From a bacterium (GTDB taxonomy: Bacteria > Actinomycetota > Acidimicrobiia > Acidimicrobiales > CATQHL01): a stretch of 6,064 bases of DNA. Location: positions 1 through 6,064 of the forward strand of contig JAPONU010000595.1 in assembly GCA_026713745.1 (NCBI GenBank), written 5' to 3'. Below, in pieces: positions 1 to 6,025 of this stretch. A model generated the notes under the pieces. That model ran no database searches. It was not told where the DNA came from and worked only from the letters and a program-made list of their open reading frames with translations. The number at the start of each line of letters is the position of its first letter. The first letter of the stretch is position 1. A program made the position numbers and the translations under genes.

Positions 1-271
1 AGACCATGTCGGCGCGGATCTTCTCGGGCGCGTCGGGGTCGGTGTTCGGCAGCACGTCGCCGATCGACGCCACCATGAGGTCGTAGAGGTTCGAGTGGTT
101 CTCCGAGGACGCCAGCACGAGCGTGTGCGCCGGCGTGCCCAGTGCGGCGTCGACCCGCTCGATCTCGTAGCCCGCGGCCCCGCCCTGCAGGATCCCGAAG
201 TCGCCGATGATCTCGTCATCGAACCCCCCGAAGATGAACCCCGCCCGCGGGCCACCACTGGCCGCGGTGCG
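1..271 (-). pseudogene. Out-of-frame C-terminal remnant of the DMFase-like gene
   Basis: Read in the frame whose codons end at position 4, this stretch gives a sensible large-subunit C-terminus: FDDEIIGDFGILQGGAAGYE, then TPAHTLVLASSENHSNLYDL and LPNTDPDAPEKIRADMV at the window edge. The frame of the upstream gene body gives only Arg/Pro/Thr-rich nonsense here. This is the natural end of the same gene, displaced by the duplication at 135-405. It lacks its own start codon and ribosome binding site. The family usually continues for some tens of residues after RADMV, so the true end lies left of the window. Confidence 0.75.
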
Positions 272-3117
272 CCAGGTCCGGCGCCGACCCGCTCGAGCCG
301 GTAGCCGGCCGCCCCGCCCTGCAGGATCCCGAAGTCGGCGATGATCTCGTCATCGACACCCTCGAAGATGAACGCCGCCCGCGGGTCACCACTGGCCGTC
401 GTGCGGCGGTAGTACGAGCAGGTGTCGAAGCCCTGCGTGATGAACCCCACGCCGCCGATCGTGTGCGGTCCCCGACCGATGCCGATCCAGGTGCCGGCCG
501 CCTCGCCGGTGAACGTGTCGTGGCCCTGGCTGGCGTCGGCGCGCCAGAGACGCGGCAGGTCGGGCCGGCGCACCTCGGTCATCCCCGAACGGGTGGGGTG
601 GTAGGCGATGCGGTGCCAGTAGGTGTTGCCGCCGAGGTTCACCAGCCGCCCGCCGCCGCGCACGAAGCCCTCCACGGCATCCATCATGGGGGTGCTCGTG
701 TACTCGGGATGCGAGCTGGTGACCAGGACGCGGTAGGGAGCCAGCGCCTCGAGACCCTCTCGATCCACGTCGTCGTCGGTGATCACGTCGTAGCCGGTGC
801 CGGTGCGCTCCAGCCACGCCACGATCAGCAGGTCCTGGCAGAACTTGTACATGCGCCCGTGCGGGCGGAAGTTGGTGACCGGCCGGTGCATCGAGGAGTG
901 CACGACCGTGCTGCCGTCGGCGTGATTGTCGTAGGTGCACCCGCCGATCTCTCCGAAGCGCAGCATCAGCAGATCGGTCTCGTCGAGGGTGGTCAGGCGC
1001 CCGTGGATCATCTCGTTGAAGGCGCTGAGGACGCGCATCCGGAGGTTCGCGTAGGCGCCGTACGTGGCGGTCGGCAACAGGAACGCCACGTCGCTGGTGG
1101 GTGCATCGGCGGCCGGACGCACCGCGAACGGCACCCAGAACTCCGCCTCGCCGGCCCGGAAGCGGCCGGCATAGCAGCCACTGGCCCAGTCGGTGGGCAC
1201 GCGCAGACTCTGAGTCGTCTCCCAGCAGGCGTCGCTGATGTCGTCGTTGTGGAAATGGATCGCCCCGTACTCCTCGGGGGCCACCCGCCAGTCCGCCGTC
1301 CGACCCGACCAGTTGGAGCCGCCGACTCCCCGGGTCGGCATGTTGACGATGGTGCCATGACGCTCGTTGCCCGAGACGTCGCGGACATCCTCGCTGCCGA
1401 TGTCGACGGAGAAGTCCCAGTCCCCGATTGCATCGTCGGCGGCCGCAGCGGGGCCCCGCTCGGCGACGCCCGGCGTGACCCCGACACCCGATCCAACACA
1501 ATCTCCGACCGCACCCCCGGCAACCCCGGCACCCCCGGTGGCCGCAGCGGGGCCCCGCTCGGCGACGCCCGGCGTGACCCCGACACCCGATCCAACACAA
1601 TCTCCGACCGCACCCCCGGCACCCCCGGCGGCCACACCGGGACCCCGCTCGGCGACGGCTCGGTCCCCGACACCCGATCCAACACAATCTCCGACCGCAT
1701 CGTCGGCGGCCGCCGCGGGACCCCGCTCGCCGATGGCCTCGATCTCCGCGTCGCTCAGGGCGCGCCCGAACAACCGTGGTCGCTCCAGCCGGCCGTTGAA
1801 GCACGAGACCGCGTGGCCCGCCCCGGTCTGCTCGGCACCGATGAGGATCGGAGCCTCGCCGAGACCCGCAACGGGCCCACCATGGTGCTCCTCGTGCGCC
1901 CAGCCTCGTTCCTCGAGGTGGTGCGACGCGAGGCCGCCGGCGTGGAACGTCACCCCACCGGAGCCGTCGCAGCTCACGGCGACGCACGACCAGCGGGACT
2001 CGGCGACGGCGACGTCGCTGTGAACGACCTCGCCGATCATCCCGTCGCCGCAGACGAACCCCAGGCGCCCGTCGGGACCCACGAACAGGCCGGCACCCGT
2101 GGCGGTGTCGTTGCAGTACGTGCCGAACAGCATCTGATGACCGGCCGCCAGGAGCGTCGGGAACACCGAGAGCACGATGGTGAAAGCCCCCTCGGCCTGC
2201 CCTCCAGCACCCGCCGGCACCGCTACGTACGACCCCGGATGGATGTCCTGGTGGCGGGCGGTGTGCTCGCCGCACACGGGTGTCCCCATCTCGGTCGCCA
2301 CATACGGCGGCACGTCCGGGCCGTCGCCCAGGTCGGGGCTCAGCAGGCGCACGATGTCGAGCGTGTACGTCCCGACTCCCGAGCACGACGCCTTGAAGTT
2401 GATCTCCTCGCCCGCCCGGAGCGTCTGGCGGTCGGCGTAGGCGAGCAGTTCCGGCCCCTCGAAGCCGGCACGGACCATAAACCCGGCGGCGTCGAACGGG
2501 TCCGTCACCGGCGCCTCCTCCAGCGCGCCGTCAACGAGGGTGGCGTCGTGCTCGCCGGCCGCTGGATCCCCACCTTCGCCGGAACGACCGGAGGGGGGAA
2601 CCTCGCCGGCCGCTGGATACCGGCCTTCGCCGGAATGACGGGTGGGCGACAGCTCGCCGGCCGCTGGATCCTGGACCCCGCCGGACTGGCGGGAGGGCGA
2701 CAGCTCGCCGGCCGCTGGATCCCGGCCTTCGCCGGAATGACGGGAGGGCGGCAATCCGCCGGACGATGGATTCCGACCTTCGCCGGACTGGCGGGAGGGC
2801 GGCAACCCGCCGAACAGCGCCCCCCAGCGCAGCCGGAAGACGTACCGCTCAGCCTCTTCGATGTCATCGAAGACGACCTCTGGCAGGCGCTCGACGCCCA
2901 GAGGGTCGCCCTCGGTGAACCGGGCCAGCATCCACTCGGTGTTGGAGCGGGTCATCAACAGGAAGTGCTTGCCGACGAGCGGGATTCCCCGCATGTAGTT
3001 GAGCAGCGACTGCAGATCGGGCGAGTGCCGCCCGAAGGGCCGCCGCATGAACTCCTCGAACAGGTCGGCGCGCCCGCCGTCGATGCCGAGGGGGAGCTTG
3101 GGTGCGGCGGCGGTCAT
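1..3117 (-). CDS. N,N-dimethylformamidase-like protein, small and large subunits fused; 3' partial, frame broken near the end
   Basis: The frame is open from ATG at 3117 to the left edge (1039 codons, no stop), which ordinary ORF lists can miss because no stop lies in the window. GAGGGG sits 8 nt before the ATG. Residues 1-104 resemble the DMFase small subunit (PFGRHSPDLQSLLNYMRG, then GKHFLLMTR). Residues 105-189 are a five-unit repeat linker. From about 205 comes a large-subunit-like body: beta-sandwich start (LLAYADRQTLRAGEEINF), LamG-like domain about 311-462 ending CFNGRLERPRLFGRALSDAE, a repeat linker 463-561, then the DMFA2_C-like domain from about 563 with IHFHNDD (620-626), HPEY (803-806) and GGRLVNLGGNTYWHRI (822-837). 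Known DMFase hydrolyses DMF to dimethylamine and formate with a 2-Tyr-1-carboxylate iron site; I cannot assign those ligands here, and the substrate may differ. After about residue 945 a 134-bp duplication shifts the frame, so codons nearer the left edge are meaningless in this frame. It is either a pseudogene, a truncated product or an assembly error. Confidence 0.82.
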   Translation of the reverse strand, partial: MTAAAPKLPLGIDGGRADLFEEFMRRPFGRHSPDLQSLLNYMRGIPLVGKHFLLMTRSNTEWMLARFTEGDPLGVERLPEVVFDDIEEAERYVFRLRWGALFGGLPPSRQSGEGRNPSSGGLPPSRHSGEGRDPAAGELSPSRQSGGVQDPAAGELSPTRHSGEGRYPAAGEVPPSGRSGEGGDPAAGEHDATLVDGALEEAPVTDPFDAAGFMVRAGFEGPELLAYADRQTLRAGEEINFKASCSGVGTYTLDIVRLLSPDLGDGPDVPPYVATEMGTPVCGEHTARHQDIHPGSYVAVPAGAGGQAEGAFTIVLSVFPTLLAAGHQMLFGTYCNDTATGAGLFVGPDGRLGFVCGDGMIGEVVHSDVAVAESRWSCVAVSCDGSGGVTFHAGGLASHHLEERGWAHEEHHGGPVAGLGEAPILIGAEQTGAGHAVSCFNGRLERPRLFGRALSDAEIEAIGERGPAAAADDAVGDCVGSGVGDRAVAERGPGVAAGGAGGAVGDCVGSGVGVTPGVAERGPAAATGGAGVAGGAVGDCVGSGVGVTPGVAERGPAAAADDAIGDWDFSVDIGSEDVRDVSGNERHGTIVNMPTRGVGGSNWSGRTADWRVAPEEYGAIHFHNDDISDACWETTQSLRVPTDWASGCYAGRFRAGEAEFWVPFAVRPAADAPTSDVAFLLPTATYGAYANLRMRVLSAFNEMIHGRLTTLDETDLLMLRFGEIGGCTYDNHADGSTVVHSSMHRPVTNFRPHGRMYKFCQDLLIVAWLERTGTGYDVITDDDVDREGLEALAPYRVLVTSSHPEYTSTPMMDAVEGFVRGGGRLVNLGGNTYWHRIAYHPTRSGMTEVRRPDLPRLWRADASQGHDTFTGEAAGTWIGIGRGPHTIGGVGFITQGFDTCSYYRRTTASGDPRAAFIFEGVDDEIIADFGILQGGAAGYRLERVGAGPGAPRPVVARGRGSSSGGSMTRSSATSGSCRAGPRATRSSGSTPHWARRRTRSCWRPRRTTRTSTTSWWRRSATCCRTPTPTRPRRSAPTWS
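135..405. repeat. 134-bp imperfect tandem duplication inside the DMFase-like gene
   Basis: Positions 135-271 align with 269-405 at a constant offset of 134 with no gaps; I count 18 mismatches in 137 positions (about 87% identity). Both copies encode the same protein segment: right copy FIFEGVDDEIIADFGILQGG, left copy FIFGGFDDEIIGDFGILQGG. The family has this segment once. Because 134 is not a multiple of three, the two copies are read in different frames. The divergence between copies suggests an old event, recombination with a paralogue, or a mis-join of two related sequences in assembly. Confidence 0.9.
1436..1737. repeat. In-frame tandem linker array (99- and 87-bp units)
   Basis: The motif CGACACCCGATCCAACACAA recurs at 1482, 1581 and 1668 (spacings 99 and 87 bp), between copies of a CCCCGCTCGGCGACG-type segment. 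Both spacings are multiples of three, so the reading frame of the DMFase-like gene on the minus strand is kept. The protein repeat is 33 or 29 residues with a core of AVGDCVGSGVG and VAERGP. It lies at about residues 463-561, between the LamG-like domain and the C-terminal domain. The last unit ends DDAIGDWDFS, where the normal domain resumes, so the array looks like an expansion of the native interdomain linker. Confidence 0.85.
2551..2805. repeat. Five 51-bp REP-type repeats read in frame as 17-residue units
   Basis: The unit start (CTCGCCGGCCGCTGGAT or variant) occurs at 2551, 2602, 2653, 2704 and 2755, and a partial sixth starts at 2806; the period is exactly 51 bp. Each unit carries GGATCCCGGCCTTCGCCGGA or a variant, whose CCGGC-CTTC-GCCGG core can form a hairpin. 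This is the widespread intergenic repeat family that reads WIPAFAGMTG on one strand. On the minus strand the array is in frame with the DMFase-like gene and encodes GELSPSRHSGEGRDPAA-type units, residues 105-189. It separates the small-subunit-like and large-subunit-like parts. The third unit is the most diverged in the hairpin core (CTGGACCCCGCCGG). Confidence 0.9.
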
Positions 3118-3125
3118 CCGCTCAG

Positions 3126-3131
3126 CCCCTC
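3126..3131 (-). promoter_or_regulatory. Ribosome binding site of the DMFase-like gene
   Basis: GAGGGG on the minus strand lies 8 nt before the ATG at 3117. It decides the start over the in-frame ATG at 3144, which lies upstream within the array. The same GAGGGG also occurs at the end of the upstream hydrolase gene, where it encodes part of VEGLGG. Confidence 0.6.
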
Positions 3132-3325
3132 GACCCGCACGCATCGCCTCAGATGCCGAGGGGGAGCTTGGGTGCGGCGGCGGTCATCCGCTCAGCCCCT
3201 CGACCCGCACGCACCGCCTCCGATGCCGAGGGGGAGTTTGGGTGCGGCGGTGGTCATCCGCCCAACCCCCCGACCCGCACGCACCGCCTCCGACACCCAC
3301 AACGCTTCGTCGGAACTCGCAGCGG

Positions 3326-3471
3326 TCATCCGCCCAACCCCCCAACCGCACGCACCGCCTCCGACACCCACAACGCTTCGTCGGAGCTCGCAGCGGTCAT
3401 CCGCCCAACCCCCCAACCGCACGCACCGCCTCCGACACCGACGACGCTTCGTCGGAGCTCGCAGCGGTCAT
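3326..3471 (-). other. Two chained mini-ORFs of 24 codons with ATGA overlaps (speculative coding)
   Basis: From the ATG at 3471 (overlapping the upstream hydrolase stop) the frame reads 24 codons, MTAASSDEASSVSEAVRAVG then GLGG, and stops at 3397-3399, overlapping the next ATG at 3400. That reads 24 codons and stops at 3326-3328, overlapping the ATG at 3329. The 3329 frame continues 45 codons through a 72-bp unit to a stop at 3192. An ATG at 3187 gives 12 codons, and the next ATG is the DMFase-like start at 3117. Their C-termini resemble the VEGLGG end of the hydrolase. They may only pass ribosomes along; nothing shows the peptides have a function. Confidence 0.3.
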
Positions 3472-4529
3472 CCGCCCAGCCCCTCGACTGCCAGGACGCG
3501 GGCAGGGTTGGCGACGATCAAGGTTTCCACCTCGTCATCGCCCCAACCGGCGTTGCGGAACAGCGGCACCACGTGGTTGAGGGTATGGGCGTAGCCCCAG
3601 CCGCCGTAGGCCAGCAGCCGGGTCTTCACGCCGCCCATGTCCTGGGACACGAAGAGCTGCTCGAGGTGTCCCCGCTCGGCGAGGGCCACCATGCCCTGCA
3701 CGATGTCGTAGTCGCTCGGCGGGTACTTCCCCAGCCCGATGAGCGAGTGGTCGAATCCCATGAGGTCGTAGGCCAGGTTGGCCCCCCGCTCCAGCATCTC
3801 CATCTGGTAGGCCTCGTCGCCGATGGCCGTGTTCATGTGCCCCATGATCACCCGCCGCGGATCGACGCCCTCGGCCTCCAGGGCGTCCAGCACCTTGATG
3901 CCCTCGAACCCCCAAGGGTGCAGGTGGATGGTGATCGGCAGGTCGGTCTCGCTGTGCGCCCAGGCGGCGGCCCGCAGCATGCGGAACTCCTCGGGCTGCA
4001 CCGGGTCGTAGGTGCCCACCTCGCCGATGATGCCGGGCCGGATCCCGGTGTCGTCCACGCCGTTGCGCCATTCGTCGACCATCTCGGCTGCCAGGTCCTC
4101 CGTGGAGCGCTCGGCGGTGCCCTCGGGGTGCGATGCCGCCAGGTAGTAGAAGCCGCCCATGATGACGTTCAGTCCGCTGCGCTCGGCGATGTCACGAAGG
4201 ATCAGCGGGTCCCGCGCCATGTGGCGAGGCGTCACCTCGACGATCGTGCGCCCGCCCGCGGCATGGAACGGCTCCAACTCCTCCAGCACCTGCGCCACGT
4301 CGGTCTGGTGGTAGTTGTCGGGGAACCCGCCGGGGTTCCAGCGGGCCTCCGCCGCGGTGCACATGTCGAGTGGCTCGGTGGTGACCACCGGGTAGCCGTG
4401 GATCCGAAGGATCGGCCGGCAGTCGATGTGCAGATGCTCGTGCACGTGCGTGGGACCGAGTTCGCTCACCGGCACCGGCCCGGTCACGGTCATCGCGAAG
4501 CCGCAGTTGGCAGCGCTGTCGGGTGTCAT
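3468..4529 (-). CDS. Phosphotriesterase-family metal-dependent hydrolase (Glu-bridged type)
   Basis: This 353-residue protein is an intact member of the phosphotriesterase family, a TIM-barrel amidohydrolase with a binuclear metal site. Visible ligands in order: H28 and H30 in GPTHVHEHL, the bridging position E170 in GIIGEVGTYDP, H202 in TIHLHPWG, H231 in IMGHMN, and D297 in FVSQDMGG. Glutamate replaces the carboxylated lysine of classical phosphotriesterase, as in the Php-like branch. Such proteins act on lactones, esters or other small substrates more often than on organophosphates; the substrate cannot be inferred. There is no signal peptide, so it is probably cytoplasmic. The start at 4529 has GAGGTG 7 nt upstream; M13 (4493), just before the conserved TVTGPVP, is possible but lacks such a site. 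The TGA overlaps an ATG (ATGA), leading into the junction array and the DMFase-like gene, probably as one operon. It is the only segment here without internal duplication. Confidence 0.93.
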   Translation of the reverse strand: MTPDSAANCGFAMTVTGPVPVSELGPTHVHEHLHIDCRPILRIHGYPVVTTEPLDMCTAAEARWNPGGFPDNYHQTDVAQVLEELEPFHAAGGRTIVEVTPRHMARDPLILRDIAERSGLNVIMGGFYYLAASHPEGTAERSTEDLAAEMVDEWRNGVDDTGIRPGIIGEVGTYDPVQPEEFRMLRAAAWAHSETDLPITIHLHPWGFEGIKVLDALEAEGVDPRRVIMGHMNTAIGDEAYQMEMLERGANLAYDLMGFDHSLIGLGKYPPSDYDIVQGMVALAERGHLEQLFVSQDMGGVKTRLLAYGGWGYAHTLNHVVPLFRNAGWGDDEVETLIVANPARVLAVEGLGG

Positions 4530-4536
4530 GGCTTCG

Positions 4537-4542
4537 CACCTC
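4537..4542 (-). promoter_or_regulatory. Ribosome binding site of the phosphotriesterase-family gene
   Basis: GAGGTG on the minus strand, 7 nt before the ATG at 4529, in the context CCCGAGGTGCGAAGCCATG. It supports the 353-residue start. Confidence 0.65.
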
Positions 4543-4564
4543 GGGAATCGGCGGCAGGAATCCG

Positions 4565-5555
4565 ACGGCGCCGGGGATCGTACTCGTCAGCAAGCCACAG
4601 CGCCCGACCCCGACGTGCGCCAATGACAACCGTCGATCGCGTATGACCCGCGGACGCCCGCCGGCCCGCCCCGACGTGCACCAACGACAACCCACCGCCC
4701 GCCATCACCGCGCCGACACCCGAGCATCGCACTCCCCAGCAAGCCACAGCGCCCAACCCCGACATGCACCAACAACAACCCACCGCCCGCCATCACCGCG
4801 CCGACACCCGAGCATCGCACTCCCCAGCAAGCCACAGCGCCCGGCCCCGACGTGCACCAACGACAACCCACCGCCCGGGATCGCCGCGCCGACGCCCGAG
4901 CATCGCACTCCCCAGCAAGCCACAGCGCCCGACCCCGACGTGCGCCAACGACAACCCACCGCCCGCCATCACCGCGCCGACGCCCGAGCATCGCACTCCC
5001 CAGCAAGCCACAGCGCCCGACCCCGACATGCGCCAACGACAACCCACCGCCCGCCATCACCGCGCCGACACCCGAGCATCGCACTCCCCAGCAAGCCACA
5101 GCGCCCGACCCCGACGTGCACCAACGACAACCCACCGCCCGCCATCACCGCGCCGACACCCGAGCATCGCACTCCCCAGCAAGCCACAGCGCCCGACCCC
5201 GACGTGCGCCAACGACAACCCACTGCCCGCCATCACCGCGCCGACGCCCGAGCATCGCACTCCCCAGCAAGCCACAGCGCCCGACCCCGACATGCGCCAA
5301 CGACAACCGTCGATCGCGTATGACCCGCGGACGCCCGCCGGCCCGACCCCGATGTGCGCCAACAACAACCGTCGATCGCGTATGACCCGCGGACGCCCGC
5401 CGGCCCGACCCCGACGTGCACCAACGACAACCCACCGCCCGCCATCGCCGCGCCGACGACCGAGCATCGCACTCCCCAGCAAGCCACAGCGCCCGACCCC
5501 GACGTGCACCAACGACAACCGTCGATCGCGTATGACCCGCGGACGCCCGCCGGCA
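4565..5555. repeat. Mosaic tandem array of 88-bp and about 62-bp units upstream of the hydrolase operon
   Basis: A head near CCCCGACGTGCACCAACGAC starts at 4608, 4669, 4757, 4845, 4933, 5021, 5109, 5197, 5285, 5347, 5409 and 5497. Each head is followed by tail A (contains GAGCATCGCACTCCCCAGCA; 88-bp unit) or tail B (contains GTCGATCGCGTATGACCCGC; 61-62 bp unit). In plus-strand order the tails are B, seven A, B, B, A, B. The seven A units keep an exact 88-bp period (4669 to 5285). Differences are mostly single transitions, such as GTGCACC versus GTGCGCC. A part-copy of tail A (AGCAAGCCACAGCGCCC) ends at 4605 and then degrades into the leader of the gene starting at 4529. I see no gene: open frames cross the array on both strands, but 88 is not a multiple of three, so their peptides are the same DNA read in rotating frames. 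Confidence 0.93.
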
Positions 5556-5714
5556 CGTGCGGATAACGATGCCACCAGACCAGTACACCGGCTCGGGCGC
5601 AGTGACCGCAGGAACCGCCGGCCGGCACGTGGCGGTTCTCGGGCCGCGGCGGGGCGGACGAGGGTGATGCCCACGGCGTTGAGTTGTGCCTCGAAGGCGG
5701 CGCTGCGGTCGCCC

Positions 5715-5820
5715 TTGTCGGCGATGAGCGTCTGGCCGTGCTGCGCCAGGGGGTGTTCTTGACGACGCCAGGGGGTGGTTCGGGTTGTCGGCGATGAGGG
5801 TCTGGCCGTGCCGCGCCAGG
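5715..5820. repeat. Direct repeat of 36 bp, offset 70 bp, within the transposase remnant
   Basis: Positions 5715-5750 and 5785-5820 are near-identical (TTGTCGGCGATGAGCGTCTG, then GCCGTGCTGCGCCAGG, with two mismatches). Both encode the (A)RHGQTLIAD motif on the minus strand. The 70-bp offset is not a multiple of three, so the duplication shifts the frame. Confidence 0.88.
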
Positions 5821-5917
5821 TTCTTGCGGGTGATCGAGTCCAGGCAGGTGTCGCGTTCGTCGGCATTGGCGCCGGTGAGCGCGCCGGCGACGGGCAGCTC
5901 CGACGGCGTGGCCGGCA

Positions 5918-6025
5918 GGTGCAGTCGCAGCCCCCAGAACCACCGGGAGTGACCACCAGGCAACGGCGGTCCACACGAGCGCCCGCAACTGGGTGCAGTC
6001 GCAGCCCCCAGAACCACCGGGAGTG
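5918..6025. repeat. Direct repeat of 34 bp, offset 74 bp, within the transposase remnant
   Basis: GGTGCAGTCGCAGCCCCCAG followed by AACCACCGGGAGTG occurs identically at 5918-5951 and 5992-6025. On the minus strand each copy encodes HSRWFWGLRLH. The 74-bp offset changes the frame between the copies. Confidence 0.92.

Larger units (their letters stand above)
3082..3490. repeat. 70-72 bp tandem array of the gene junction (stop, RBS, start codon)
   Basis: TCATCCGC (ATGA preceded by GCGG on the minus strand) occurs at 3114, 3184, 3254, 3326, 3397 and 3468, spaced 70, 70, 72, 71 and 71 bp. The first copy holds the DMFase-like start codon and the last holds the stop codon of the upstream hydrolase. 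Two unit types exist: left-hand units encode MTAAAPKLPLGI, the true start of the DMFase-like protein, and right-hand units encode MTAASSDEALWVSEAVRA. Each unit carries a G-rich stretch before ATG (GAGGGGCTGAGCGG or GGGGGGTTGGGCGG). The array therefore looks like repeated duplication of one overlapping operon junction. Confidence 0.92.

Noticed and set aside
1008..1700. Minus-strand open frame of 230 codons beginning in the linker array
   Set aside because: It is another frame of the DMFase-like gene. Its repeated MRSEIVLDRVSG is the linker repeat read out of frame.
386..2386. Minus-strand open frame of 666 codons overlapping the DMFase-like gene
   Set aside because: It is Arg/Gly/His-rich with no domain signature and shifted by one frame from the sequence that encodes recognisable domains. 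GC-rich DNA lacks stops, so long false frames are expected.
2551..2805. REP hairpins as transcription terminators
   Set aside because: They lie inside an open coding frame with no following T-run. The hairpins are real but nothing supports termination here.
463..3594. Plus-strand open frame of over 1000 codons opposite the DMFase-like gene
   Set aside because: It is an antisense shadow of the minus-strand gene. It has no family motifs, runs through the repeat arrays, and its WIPAFAGMTG units are just the other strand of the REP repeat.
4608..5555. CRISPR-like appearance: a short constant head with variable following sequence
   Set aside because: There are only two kinds of following sequence, each near-identical among copies, with unit lengths of 62 and 88 bp and no cas genes. 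This is a mosaic tandem array, not repeats with unique spacers.
4523..5762. Several overlapping open frames on both strands through the 88-bp array
   Set aside because: They encode the same DNA in rotating frames (the period is not a multiple of three), start at arbitrary ATGs within repeats, and show no sensible protein.
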